A stretch of 64,000 nucleotides of DNA from Eucalyptus grandis (GCF_016545825.1 NC_052613.1:57052833-57116832); one strand, 5' to 3'. Numbered from the stretch's first letter, positions 34,514 through 45,662 are shown. The notes: a model not told the origin generated them from the letters alone. Translations and numbers: made by a program.

Positions 34514-35593
34514 TCATTTACAAGAGAAGATGGTGCTGCGAAAAGCATGGGCTGAAAACCACAAGGGGAGCATTGACCCGTTCTTCACAGAGTACATCTC
34601 TTTCCACACTCTGCTCTTTCGTTGATACACCAATACCTGCTTATGAGTGGCCAAGAATAAATATTCACTCGTCTGACTTATTGGGAAAATGCCCGGCACC
34701 AAACCTCTGATGCATCTCAGACTAATTTTATCCACCACTTGCCAATTCTCCATCTCATAATCCTTCAACGCCCAAATGATCATCCAGCCCTCTGAGATCT
34801 GAATTATCGATAAGCCCCCATCCAGCTCTAACAGATAAGCCCTAGTCCCGGCCCCACAACTCACCTGCTCCGGCAAGGACATTTTCCTCCAGACGTCGTA
34901 ACGCAAATCGAGCACGAGAACGTATGAGGAGCTACCCGTCAACCAGTGAAGGGCGCCGTTAACAAACACGACCTGGTTCCTGCTCATATGCGTGAAATGA
35001 TCGTCTTGAAACGAGACAATCCTCCTCCACTTGTTCGATCCCGAATCATACACAAAACAAATAAACGTCCCATCAGGCCGGTGACCGAAAGTCCGGTGGT
35101 AACCTGCCAGCACGAAGCTGAAAGTCCGCGCATGTAAATCGCAAGCCAAACCAACCAGAGTAGGCTCGCCGTCGGGATGAAACCTATTCATCGACCTCTC
35201 CCTCCTCGGGATCAGCCTGAACTCCCTAGTCACCGGATTGCAGACATAGTGAACGCCCTTATCAGGGATGCTCGAGCAACAGAGCAAGCCATTGCACGAG
35301 GCCCTGACCTTGACTCTATCATTCAAGAAATCCAGAGAAAATTCAGAAACACCCCTCGACCTATCGACGCAGATGAAGGTGGGCACCGAGTCCAGCGACT
35401 CGGAGACCTCCACCACCACCATGGAGTTCCTGACGGACTCTTCATTGTAGAGATGGACAAAGTAATCCTCCGACAACAACCTATGCCAGAGCTTGCACAC
35501 GGTTCTGGCCCGGAACAGAGACTTAATGGGCAATCGGGAAAGAATCTGAATGACAACCTCGTCCGGAAAGGACCCGCCCCCTTGGCATTTCAT
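34514..35593 (-). CDS. F-box protein with F-box-associated domain (At5g49610-like)
   Basis: F-box proteins are the substrate-binding subunits of SCF ubiquitin ligases, contacting SKP1/ASK through the F-box. The 359-residue frame has an F-box at residues 8-50 (FPDEVVIQILSRLPIKSLFR, VCKLWHRLL). An F-box-associated (type 1, beta-propeller-like) domain follows, with SCNGLLCCSS, HYVCNPVTREF, LVGLACD, VFVNGALHWL, DVWRKMSLPEQV and FLATHKQVLVYQRKS. The last 15 residues end in LWFSAHAFRST. This pattern closely matches what I recall of Arabidopsis At5g49610, which has a longer N-terminus. A conserved donor (AG|GTAAGT near 35667) and an AG just before the ATG suggest a short 5' UTR intron of about 75 bases. 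The first third of the gene and its promoter are duplicated at 43657-44225. The SCF target is unknown. Confidence 0.93.
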   Translation of the reverse strand: MKCQGGGSFPDEVVIQILSRLPIKSLFRARTVCKLWHRLLSEDYFVHLYNEESVRNSMVVVEVSESLDSVPTFICVDRSRGVSEFSLDFLNDRVKVRASCNGLLCCSSIPDKGVHYVCNPVTREFRLIPRRERSMNRFHPDGEPTLVGLACDLHARTFSFVLAGYHRTFGHRPDGTFICFVYDSGSNKWRRIVSFQDDHFTHMSRNQVVFVNGALHWLTGSSSYVLVLDLRYDVWRKMSLPEQVSCGAGTRAYLLELDGGLSIIQISEGWMIIWALKDYEMENWQVVDKISLRCIRGLVPGIFPISQTSEYLFLATHKQVLVYQRKSRVWKEMYSVKNGSMLPLWFSAHAFRSTIFSCK

Positions 35594-36266
35594 CCCTCGA
35601 AAATCTTCAAATTCTCAACGCGGATTGCCCGAGAAAGGAAAAAGGAGAGAAACCCACATCCACTTACCTCGACTAGAGTTCGCCGGCGACCCGGATCCGG
35701 CGATCACGTCGGAGAACGGAGGCGTGCGCGGAAGCTCAGGGAAGCGAAGCGACGAAGCGACGATGAAGAACAAGGGACGGGGGTAGGAGGAGGATTCGCC
35801 TTGTCGGTTCCATTTATACCCGAGATGCGTGGTTTTTGGAATTACCCGATCTCATTTCCTTTGCCCAAAATATGGTAACTGATTTAATTTTCAGATAATT
35901 CCCACCAAGTATGTTAATATTTTTGGCCCGCGGGAAATTGGTGCCTAAATTTTCGGGTCCTTACCTTAGATTTTCATCCATAAGCATATGAAGCGATATA
36001 ATTCGCAGATAACATCCAAGTTTCAACATATAACATCGAAGTTTCAACAGCCATATAAAGAAGGTATTTTTGAGTCATTGATATAAGTTTAAGGGGACAG
36101 TGACGAGATGGGGAAAAAAAATTGGACATTGATGACCCTTTGTAAAAAGTTTTGGATTTTAGTGATTTATTTTTATTGCATATAAAAGATGAACTCAAAT
36201 GAGTCTCTATTGAGGTTACCCATAGAGTTAATTACAATGAATTTGGATGCTTATGTGGTACTTTTA

Positions 36267-36697
36267 GGGTGCAAATGATAATTATTTTGGCCAAAAATTG
36301 ATGCATGTAATAGAAATAGCTTTTTTTTTTCACTATTGGATGAGAATCTGAGTGAAAATATGCATTGGTTAATAAAACAAAAATTTCTATTTTCGGAATA
36401 AAAATTAATAAAAATTTGTTTAATAATGACATAAAATTTCTCCCTCTTGCACGGCAGCAAATGGTAGGGGATGGTAATGACAACTGCTCGAGGGGTGGTG
36501 GCGAATGACGAGCGATGCGGTGTATGGGCAATCGGTTAATAGTGAAGACAAACGATAAAAAAAAAAAGTTTTTACTTCTCATTTATACTAGATTAAAAAT
36601 TGTTCTAGAAATAAAGAAAAAAATGGCATTACCATACGGATTTTTATTCCAGAAAAATAGTTCTATAATATAAATAAAATGATTATCATGTGCGTCC
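36267..36697. mobile_element. Harbinger-like MITE in duplication copy A
   Basis: The ends are inverted repeats: left GGGTGCAAATGATAATTATT, right ATGATTATCATGTGCGTCC. They share the reverse-complement core ATGATAATxATTTT. A TTA duplication (36264-36266 and 36698-36700) flanks the 431-base element. There is no coding capacity. Copy B lacks this element and carries a different one at the same TTA. Confidence 0.75.
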
Positions 36698-36700
36698 TTA

Positions 36701-36944
36701 GTGTCCAATTTTTTTTTTTTAAATTGCAAGATTCAATTTGGTAGAGGGAAAAAAGGAAAATTTCATTAAAATTAAAGTAAATTAAAAATGCATGAGAATA
36801 AAAGAGAGATGAAAAGCATGTGGTGTCCAAAAGATTTTTAAAATTGTAGGATTCAATTTAATATAGGAAAAGAAAGGAAAAATTGACTAAAATTAAAGTA
36901 AATGAAAAATGCGTAAGAATAAAAAGAGATGAAAAGCATGAAGA
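36701..36944. repeat. 122-bp tandem duplication within copy A
   Basis: Two units both start GTGTCCAA (36701 and 36823) and share AAAATTAAAGTAAAT, AAAATGC and GATGAAAAGCATG. Copy B has only one such unit (from about 45666), so the doubling came after the segmental duplication or was lost in B. Confidence 0.75.
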
Positions 36945-38670
36945 GGAGATCTTTACTTTCAAAAGTCAAGTCAAGACTAATGGTTGTCGCCGGAAATATT
37001 GCCAATTAGACTTTCGTATTGTGTTCGAAATCACCAGGACCAGCAAATACCCTCCCTCCATCCCTTCTCTCTCTCTCCAAATTTCATTTTTTTTTTCTCT
37101 CAATAATGTTTTTATTGAGATCCGACAGGTAATAAACTGAAAATGAGGTAATTCAAAACACATTAAGGCCCATATTTAGTTGGGCTATGAATAGTAAAAC
37201 CCAATTGGACTTGTTTCTAGTACTTCAGTAATCCTCACTCCACTTTGCCCGTCAAAAAAGCGGGTTATTCACCTATATTGCCACTTCTATTTGTATGTCG
37301 TACCCGATATATTTGAAAAGATGAATATATTTTCAGGCGCTTCTAACGGCTACATGAAATGAAGATCATGCCTGTCTAATTCTTTATCAACCGACCAATA
37401 GAAGCACGGACGATAGGTGATTTTCAATTCGATAAGATATTAGTTGATAAACGTGATACGTGACGAGTTTTATAATCAAAAGATAACGTTCTATTTAAAC
37501 ATCGACAGCGTTAGGTCCGTTCATTTTTTTGATCTTGAGTATAATATCCAGGCTTTAAAAGATGTAATAGGCCCAATCCAATTTTGTCGAGCTAGGCCCA
37601 CCCATCTTGTTATGATGATTTAATCTTACACCGCTTTAGCTATTTCAGTAAATAGACATGTGAGCTTGTAGTCAGGTTAAGGTCAATCACTCTCCTGAGT
37701 AAAGCAAGATAAAAATTGAAAGTGCTATCTTCAAGTATATCACAAATGGAAACAAGAGAATTGCATTAGTTTTATTATTCGATTTACAAGTATCATCGCG
37801 GCACGTTTTGAATATCATGTTTTAATGTTGAATTATCGATTCATGTAAATTTCAATTGATTTGAATATTTTTAGTTTACAGTCATTTTAAAATAAGTGTG
37901 CTCTCTCTTTGGAAAATCTGTGCGTGACACTAGGGTTGATTTTCAAAATTCTTCCGTTGGTCTGATTTTTACTCTTAACATTTTTGCTTTTTAGCATGTA
38001 AATTTGACGTTTCCTGAATTGAACAATACAAACCTTTAGAAACCTACGCATATGGACTTTGCAATCATGTCAGAGTTTTTCATAATTTTTCTAAAGCTGA
38101 ACTAATGTCCTTATTTATTTTGGATGGGAAGTCAATCAATGAATTTTGCTTGAATAATCAAAACACACCGGGACTTAACATAAAACATCTGGTATTGGCA
38201 CTTTGATATTGCATTTCATGCACATCCTGGCACTGCAAACTGCAAACTATCATTAATCAAACCTTTCTCAACTTATTCTTCCCTTACAATGATTAGAAAA
38301 GCTATATCCTGAGCGAATAATTTACAGCTCAACTATCTTTTCTTGGAATCTTCATATGATATTCGTAACTTCTGGTCACGCGGAAATTTATTCTATAATA
38401 AGAGAAATCCTGGGTATGTCAACGATTTAGCAGAGGAGAGTAGAGAAAAGAGACATGTACCAATGAGCAAGCAGAAGATCCAACAGTTTGTGTGCGATGC
38501 CAAGACAAAGTCATAGGTCCGATCTCACCAACTTTTGCGGGACAGAAAGAGATCAGGAAAACCTCGTAACGAACAAGAAGAAACCAAGTCTCCCGAATCT
38601 TAAACAACCCATTCACCGAAACTCACTCGGCCAACTTCCTTCGTCTTCTCACTTGCTTTACCATTTTCAC

Positions 38671-38923
38671 TGTTAAATTGCTAAAAAGGAGGAGAGATGA
38701 GGCTGAAACTTTATCTTACGTACATAACAACCAAGTCTTTTACAAAAGACAAAAAACATAACATAAAACACACAATAACCATAACTACTCATGTTCTCCA
38801 TAAAGCACTTACCCCACTAACACCTAAAAACTAGGATAACCAACACACATGACTCCACTAACTCTAATAACTAAAAAACCAAATCAATAACACGTGCAAA
38901 AAGAAATAACTATTATATTAACA
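38671..38923 (-). repeat. 3' LTR of the copia element
   Basis: The left copy on the plus strand, and the downstream LTR with respect to the element. It is bounded by TG...CA-type ends (TGTTAA / TTAACA) and the TTCAC target duplication. Confidence 0.95.
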
Positions 38924-38954
38924 ATCCCTCCCTTAAACTGATGTTTACTAACAT

Positions 38955-40290
38955 TCAGTTTAAAGCCTTAACTTTTTTCACCGTACAAACACCTAGTAAC
39001 CTTCTGAGCTTCACAAATGACTCCATCTTGAGGGCCTTGGTGAATATATTAGCAACTTGATCTTCACTCCTACAGTAGATTAGATCAATTGTTCCATCAT
39101 TGCTAAGATCTCTCAAGAAATAAAACTTCACATCAATGTGCTTGCTTCTTCCATGTAACACCAGATTCTTGGAGAGTTTTATTGCTGAGTTATTGTCACA
39201 AAAATTTTTAGTAGGTCCCGGTTGCTTGAATTGTAGCTCCTCAAGAATTCTCCTTAGCCAAATAGCTTGACAAGCACTAGCTGTTGCAGCAACAAATTCA
39301 GCTTATGTACTTGACAATGTGACAATTGGTTGCTTCTTGCATGACCACGAAATAGCACATGTTCCAAACATAAAAGCATAACCTGAAGTGCTCCTCATAT
39401 CATCTTGATCTCCTGCATAGTCACTATCAGTAAATCCCAACAAATCAGACTTTTCACCCTTCTTGTAAAATAGCCCAAAGTCTCTAGTTCCTTGCAAGTA
39501 ACGAAGGATTCTCTTGGCAGCTAACAAATGCATTTGTGTAGGATTCTCCATATATCTACTGATTAAACTCATATAATACATTATGTCTGATCTTGTTGCA
39601 GTTAAATACATCAAACAACCCACAATTTGTTTATAAAGTGTGTTGTCAACCTTCCTTCCTTCACGATCTTTGTATAACTTTAAGCCAAACTCAACTGGAG
39701 TGTTTACAAGATTACAATCCTTCATCTGAAATCTGTCCAAAATTTCCCCTACATATTTCTTTTGAGAAATAAAGATCCCATCATCCGATTGTACCACTTC
39801 TATGCCAAGGAAGTAATACATCATACCAAGATCAAACATTTCAAACTCATCCATCATAGATTTCTTGAATTCTTCAAACATGCCATCACAACTTCCGGTA
39901 AATATAAGATCGTCAACATACAAGCAGACAATGAGCATTTTCCATTTATCTTCAATCTTGACAAAAAGCGTATGCTCATAAGGACATTTTGAAAAACCAA
40001 CTTTAAGAAAATAAGTTTCAATACGACTATACCAAGCCCGAGGGGTTTGTTTTAGCCCATAAAGAGCTTTCTTCAATCAATAAACTTTATACTCATTTCC
40101 AATCTTGACATAACTAGGGGGTTGCTCAACAAATACCTGTTCCTCCAAGTACCCATGCAAGAATGCCGATTTGACATCTAGTTGGAAAATAGGCCAAGAA
40201 TTATGTGCCGCCAATGTAACCACCAATCTGATCGTGTCATGTCTCGTAACTGGAGAAAAAACCTCTATATAGTCGATCCCATATTGCTAC
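38955..40290 (-). pseudogene. Copia reverse transcriptase and RNase H region, broken
   Basis: Reverse transcriptase carries LKKALYGLKQTPRAWYSRIE and the catalytic CLYVDDLIFTG (YVDD). RNase H has TDSDYAGDQDDMRSTSGYAF. A GAA-to-TAA change gives SST*AEF at about 39302, where the family has SSTEAE. Another stop lies just before LKKALYGLK. The C-terminal HIDVKFYFLRDL...ANIFTKAL is open at 39161-38955. The catalytic residues are still visible although the frames are interrupted. Confidence 0.9.
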
Positions 40291-42050
40291 TTGTATCCCT
40301 TGGCTACCAAACGTGCTTTGTATTTGTCAACTTCACCATTTTCTTTTAGTTTTGTTTTAAAGACCCACTTCACACCAATGGTTTTTTGTTCATCCGGAAG
40401 ATCGGATAACTCCCAAGTATCATTTCTTTCGATGGCATTAATTTTATCATCCATCGCTTTTCGCCATTTTATTTCTTTGACAGCACTCTCAAAAGTTGTA
40501 GGGTCATAGACTGAAAATAAGGCAAAGTGAGTAATTGAATCTCCAATTCCAGTTACCTCATAATCTTCCATCCAAGCAGGCTTTCTTCTAACCCGGCGAA
40601 GAGATTGGGCTTCTTCTTCATTGATTTCAGCATCTGTTGGTGAAATTCCAGCAACTGTAGAAGTTGTATTCGATGAATTTTTGGGCATATAAGGTGCTGA
40701 AATTTGCTCATATTCAGCATCATTGTCATAAAAAACTTGGGTAGGCTGCTGCCTATTCCAATCCCAAGTGTTCTCTTCATCGAAAAGAACATCCCTGCTA
40801 GTCACAATCTTCTTTGTTAGTGGATTGAATAATTTATATGTTTTCGATGCTTCACTTATACCAAGAAAAACACATTTTTCAGCCTTGTCATTAAGTTTCT
40901 TCCTTTTTACATCCGAGACATGGGCATATGCGATGCATCCAAAGATTCTGAAGTGATCTACAGCCGATCTTCTCCCACTCCAAGCCTCTTCAGGTGTCAT
41001 ATTCTGAACAGCAAAAGTTGGACTTCTGTTCAAAACATGAATACTCCAATTTACAGCTTCTAGCCAGAAAGTCTTTGGAACTCTTCCTCTTGCCAATAAG
41101 CTTCTCACTATGTTGAGAATGGTTCTATTTTTCCTCTCAGATACACCATTCTACTGTGGTGTATATGCAGCAGTAAGCTCTCTTCTAATACCATGCTCCG
41201 CACAAAAAATTTCAAATTATTTTGAGCAATATTCACAACCACGATCTGTTCAAAGAGTCTTAATGGTCTTTCATGCTTCATTTTCAACACGAGCTTTGAA
41301 GCTTTTAAATGTGAGGAAAGCTTCTGATTTTTCCTGTAAAAATAAACCTACGTTTTTCTGGAAAAATCATCAATGAAGGTAATTAAGTATCTTTTACCTC
41401 CATTAGAAGATGGGTTTATAGGACCGCAAATGTCCGAATGCACCAGCTGCAAACCATCCTTTGCTCTCCATGACTTTTCTTTTAAAAATTAAGAACGATG
41501 CTGTTTGCTAACAACACATTCTTCGCAGACTTGGGAAGGAACAGTAATTTGAGGAAGACCCGTCACCATGTTTTTCTGTTGAAGGGTCTTCAATCCATAA
41601 AAACTCAAGTGACCATAGCGAAAATGCCACAGCCATGAGGGATCTTTCTTTTCAGCCATCAAACAAGACTGAATATTTTCAATCTTTAATGGAAACAATC
41701 TATTTGAACTCACAGGAACAACTGCAATAGCACCTCTAACAGAATCATAAATTTCACAAACACCCCTCTGAATGGTGATTACATAACCCTTTTCTTGTAA
41801 TTGGCTAGCACTCAATAGGTTACTTTTCAAGTCAGGAACATACAACACATTAGAGATCGTTTCCACAAAACCATTCTTGATTCTTATCTTAATATCAGAT
41901 TTTCCCATCACTTTCACAGTAGAATGATCCCCAAAACTCACAGTGGAATACAAATCTTCATTTAGATAAGAAAAAGAATACTTACTTCCACTCATGTAGT
42001 TACTGCAGCCTATATCCACATACCAAATATCTGACTCGCGCTCCTTTTCA
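40287..42050 (-). pseudogene. Copia protease and integrase region, broken
   Basis: The protease active site reads WYVDIGCSNYMSG where the family has D-[ST]-G, so the catalytic motif is altered. A GAG-pre-integrase segment follows (HFRYGHLSFYGLKTLQQKN, with the His and Cys residues of the HHCC zinc site such as CEECVVSKQ). The integrase core is split by stops near 41490 and 41290. The C-terminal part of integrase and the linker are open (WLEAVNWSIHVLNRSPT, IFGCIAYAHVSD). The end KARLVAKGYK leads into reverse transcriptase. Confidence 0.85.
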
Positions 42051-42089
42051 TCTTAAACAGCCATCAACAACGTTTCTGCTTCCTTTTCT

Positions 42090-42997
42090 TCAACAAAGTT
42101 TGAACTCTCTGCCTTTTTCTTTATTATTAGGCAGCCTAGTATAACATTCAGATGCATAATGACCAAATTTATGACATCTAAAACACTCTACCTTAGCTTT
42201 GTTAGGATCCCGTCTTTTGCCTTTGCCTTGAAATTGATCATTATTGGCTTTGAAATTCCTGCCAACATCTCTATTTCCTCGATCTCCCATTCCTCTACCT
42301 CTACCTCTACCCCTTCCTCTGAAATTGTTGGAGTGAGTATTGGTAAAAGCCTTCAACGCTTGCTCCTCTACTGTTGAACTTCTGTTCATCTTCTGTCCAT
42401 CTTCTATTCATGGACCAATAAGGAGCTTTGCAATTCATCAAGAGATAGCGCATCTATATCTTTCGACTCTTTAGTTGAGCAAACAACATAATTAAACTTT
42501 GGTGTCAAGGAACGCAAAATCTTCTCCACAATGGTAACGCCGTCCATCTTCTCGCCATGGAATTGCATCTTGTTGCTAATCTCCATTGTTCTGGCACAAT
42601 AACTAGTGACAAATTCTCCATCCTTCATCGCTAGTGTCTCAAAATCTCTTCTCAAGGCTTGAAGTTGTACACGCTTCACCCTAACAGAGCCTTGATATTT
42701 CTTCTTCATAGAATCTCAAATATCCTTGGAAGTTTCTTTGCAAAGAATAGTCTCCAAGATGGAACGATCGATAGCCTGAAAAAAATAATTTTTGCCTTCG
42801 GGTCCTTCAACTTTCGAGCTTCCAATTCTGCTTTCGAGGATCTGCAAAGCCATGCCTGCTGGTGGCTCTTGAATTCCAAATTCGATAACCGACCAATACT
42901 CCTTTGATCGTAAAAAATTCTCCATCAACATACTCCAATGGTCATAGTGACCATCAAAGCGTGGAATTGCTGGTTGAACAAAATTGTCAATGGCCAT
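42090..42997 (-). pseudogene. Copia gag (UBN2-type) with CCHC zinc knuckle, broken
   Basis: Starts MAIDNFVQPAIPRFDGHYDH at 42997, the usual start of plant copia gag. A TGG-to-TGA change stops the frame at about 42716 (DI*DSMKKKYQG). A second break near 42400 comes from a short local duplication (AGAAGATG.AC repeated) that adds a stop and shifts the frame. The nucleocapsid zinc knuckle CFRCHKFGHYASEC (C-x2-C-x4-H-x4-C) is intact at about 42170. Confidence 0.88.
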
Positions 42998-43088
42998 TGG
43001 AAATATTGCTACTGCAATTTTCTCACGAAAGTTTTTTTTTTTTTTTTTAAAAAAACTCTCTCACGTTTCTCTCAAGCTCTGATACCAC

Positions 43089-43341
43089 TGTTAAATTGCT
43101 AAAAAAGAGGAGAGATGAGGCTGAAACTTCATCTTACGTACAGAACAACCAAGTCTTTTACAAAAGACAAAAAACATAACGTAAGACACATCATAACCAT
43201 AACTACCCATGTTCTCCATAAAGCACTTGCCCCACTAACACCTAAAAACTAGGATAACCAACACACATGACTCCACTAACTCTAATAACTGAAAAACCAA
43301 ATCAACGACACGTGCAAAAAGAAATAACTATTATATTAACA
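43089..43341 (-). repeat. 5' LTR of the copia element
   Basis: The right copy on the plus strand. It is followed inward on the minus strand by GTGGTATCAGAGC, the primer-binding site at about 43076-43087. Confidence 0.95.
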
Positions 43342-43394
43342 TTCACTGTTTCATCTCCACATCCACACGTAGTGCAGCTTTCATTTTGACGAGG

Positions 43395-43655
43395 ATGTAC
43401 AAGTCGTTGAGGAGGAACAGAGCGACGGGCGATGATTACATGCCTCTGCCGCCGATGGCGTCCGCGATCCTGAGGATGGGATCATTCCAAAGGAACGAAC
43501 TGCTTGCGTATGACTCAGCGTCGAAAATGATGAGGAAGGAGAAAACGCGCAACAAGCTCGCTACCTCTGGTACTGCTCGTGTGTGCGGCTGTTCTCTGGT
43601 TCTTTTCCAATCCAGGTACTAGAAAACTAGGAAACTTCACACCCCCAAAGAAGTC
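43395..43655 (+). pseudogene. Possible first-exon fragment of an unknown type II membrane protein
   Basis: From the ATG at 43395 an open stretch reads MYKSLRRNRATGDDYMPLPP, then a Ser/Lys-rich part. In the next frame comes a hydrophobic segment LVLLVCAAVLWFFSN. A donor-like CAG|GTACT follows at about 43614. A short basic cytosolic tail followed by one membrane helix would suit the N-terminus of a Golgi type II enzyme, but I do not recognise the family. The single-base frame change and the join to the duplicated F-box fragment at about 43656 suggest a broken fragment. The copia element sits about 50 bases upstream of the ATG. Confidence 0.35.
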
Positions 43656-43656
43656 G

Positions 43657-43955
43657 AGCAACAGAGCAAGCAAGCCATTACACGAGGCCCTGACCTTGAC
43701 TCTTATCATTCAAGAAATCCAGGGAAATTCCGGAAACACCCCTCGACCTATCGACACAAATGAAGGTGGGCACCGAGTCCGGCGACTTGGAGACCTCCAC
43801 CACCACCATGGTGTTCCTGACGGGCGGTTCATTGTAGAGATGGACAAAGTCGTCCTCCGACAGCAGCCTATGCCAGAGCTTGCACGCGGTTCTGGCCCGG
43901 AACAGAGACTTAATGAGCAATCATCCGAAAAGAACCCAGCCCCTTGGCATTTCAT
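43657..43955 (-). pseudogene. Truncated duplicate of the F-box gene
   Basis: The minus strand matches the first ~100 codons of the F-box gene at 34514-35593 (start MKCQGAGFF, then KSLFRARTACKLWHRLLSED and VPTFICVDRSRGVS). Two frame disruptions are visible. A deletion after about codon 9 shifts out of the F-box start. An extra T (TCTTATCATTC against TCTATCATTC) leads to a stop at about 43678. The sequence breaks off at about 43656 and joins unrelated DNA. No functional protein is expected. Confidence 0.9.
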
Positions 43956-44668
43956 CCCTCGAGAACCTTCAAATTCTCAACCCAGATTGCTCGAGAAAGA
44001 GAAAAGGAAAGAAACCCACGTTCACTTACCTCAACTAGGGCTCGCCGGCAACCCGGATCCGGCGATCATGTCAGAGAACGGAGGCGTGCGCGGAAGCTTG
44101 GGAAGCGGAGCGAAGAGGAAGAGGAAGGGACGGAGGAGGTGGAATCGGCTTGTCGGTTCATTGTGCCCAAGCTGCATGGTTTTTGGTATTACCTGATTTC
44201 ATTTCTTTTTGCCTACATATGGTAACTGGTTTAATTTTTAGATAATTCCCAACAAAAATGCTAATATTTTACACCCCGTAGGCTATCGATACTTGAATTT
44301 TTCTCATTGATGACCCAAAAATACCTGACTAGATTTCCATCCATAATTATTGGTAACGATCTAACTAACAACAATCCTGGCTAATACTAACTAAATGGAT
44401 CCAACGTGACAATTTACACGCATCGCCCTATTAATTAGGAACATGTTGCCATTCGTGTCGAATTTTCAACAGTCATATAAAGAAAAGGTATTTTTGAGTC
44501 GTTGCTATGGGCATTGATGGCCATTGTAAGAAGTTTCGGATTTTAATTGTATTGTCCTCTATTATAATTTTATTGCAAAATAAGAGATGAATTAAAGTAA
44601 GTTCATCTTCTTTGTGCTTGCCAACAGAGTAAATTATAATGGATTTGGCTGCTTATGGAGTGCTTTTA

Positions 44669-45662
44669 GGATGCGTTTGATTCAATTTTGTAAATGGGCT
44701 TTAGGTATAATGCAAATGCTAAAAGTAAAAGCTATTTGGAGAAATGTAAATTGTGTTTGATTAAAACCTCTTTGCAAATGGACTTTTAAGTTGAATGTGT
44801 GTTTAGAAAAAAAAAATTACAATAAGCTTTGGATATATAAATTAAAAAATGACCAAACGCTTCGCTGGACCGGCAAAGAGCTATGGTCACTGAAGAGCCA
44901 AATCTAGCGTCGACAATCGTCGGTTAAGATCTCCCGCTGTCGAGCGACCTCACGCAAGGGTCATGCGACCTAGTCGAGGGCCACCAGAGGTTGCACAACC
45001 TTGGGCAACTCTTGGCGAGGGTCACACGACCCAAGTGACTGCCGCCTAGGTGTCGCAAGGGTCGTGCGATCAACGGTCACCATCGCGCGACCCTCAAGAC
45101 ACCTAGGCAACCACCACTTGGGTGTTGTGAGGGTTGCGTAACCAACAAGCGCCGTCACGCAACCCTCACGACACCTAGGCGAGGGCCACCTGAGGCTGCA
45201 AGACCTAGTCGGCAATCACCTGGGTCGTATGCCGACTGGGTCGTCTGAGGTTGTGCGACCTCCGGTGGCCCTCAACTGGGTCGCACAACCCTCATCAAAG
45301 GTCACCCAACGTAGGACGACTTCAACCGCCGATGCTAAATCTGGCTCATCAGCACCCAAAACCCTTTGCCGATCCGGCAAAGGGTTTGGTCCTTTTTTAA
45401 TTAGAAAAAAAAAACTAATGAAGGACGAAATTGAATTTTTGAAAAATTGATGATGGTAGTTTTGGGAAAAAAAAAACAAGATTCAACATTTAATTAAATG
45501 TTGAAAGCTTAAACTTAGTCCCTACTAGCATTAGGTTTTCAACTTTTCCAATGTTGAATTTGAAATGAAAGCTCTATCAAAACAGGTGGCAAATAGTCCA
45601 ACATTTTCTCAAGAGGTTTTGAAAGCTGAAAACTCTTTGAAAATGCTAAACCAAACACATCT
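44669..45662. mobile_element. Harbinger-like non-autonomous element in duplication copy B, with hairpin-rich core
   Basis: Ends GGATGCGTTTGATT (left) and AACCAAACACATCT (right) are imperfect inverted repeats flanked by TTA (44666-44668 and 45663-45665). The interior contains A-rich arms and a GC-rich centre (about 44870-45370). In that centre, pairs such as GCCTAGGTGTCGCAAGGGTC and GACCCTCAAGACACCTAGGC form successive hairpins. No transposase. Open frames in the centre are by-products of the repeats. Confidence 0.75.

Larger units (their letters stand above)
35271..37872. repeat. Segmental duplication, copy A (F-box 5' end plus upstream DNA)
   Basis: This block is collinear and direct with copy B (43657-46755). 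It includes the first third of the F-box coding sequence, its leader and promoter, and about 2 kb of upstream AT-rich DNA. Estimated similarity by eye is around 80-90% in alignable parts. The outer limits are approximate. Copy A carries its own transposon (36267-36697) and an internal 122-base tandem duplication (36701-36944). Confidence 0.85.
38671..43341 (-). mobile_element. Ty1/copia LTR retrotransposon, structurally complete, coding-defective
   Basis: The element is 4671 bases long with two 253-base LTRs (38671-38923 and 43089-43341), both TGTTAA...TTAACA. They differ at about 12 positions by my count (about 95% identity). A 5-base target duplication TTCAC flanks it (38666-38670, 43342-43346). 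On the minus strand the primer-binding site after the 5' LTR reads TGGTATCAGAGC, the usual match to initiator methionine tRNA. A purine-rich tract (TTAAGGGAGGGAT) precedes the 3' LTR. Domain order is gag, protease, integrase, reverse transcriptase, RNase H, as in copia. Several nonsense codons and frameshifts show that it cannot make its own proteins. The LTR divergence suggests an insertion of the order of a couple of million years ago if usual plant rates apply. Confidence 0.95.

Noticed and set aside
35177..35878. 233-codon plus-strand frame opposite the F-box gene
   Set aside because: Antisense shadow; the minus-strand F-box protein matches its family along its whole length.
38671..43341. 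Gypsy-type or viral origin for the LTR element
   Set aside because: Integrase precedes reverse transcriptase, the RT motif is YVDD and gag is UBN2-like, all typical of Ty1/copia; no envelope gene is present.
44970..45479. Open frames in the GC-rich part of the copy B element
   Set aside because: They translate hairpin repeats and share nothing with transposases or other families.
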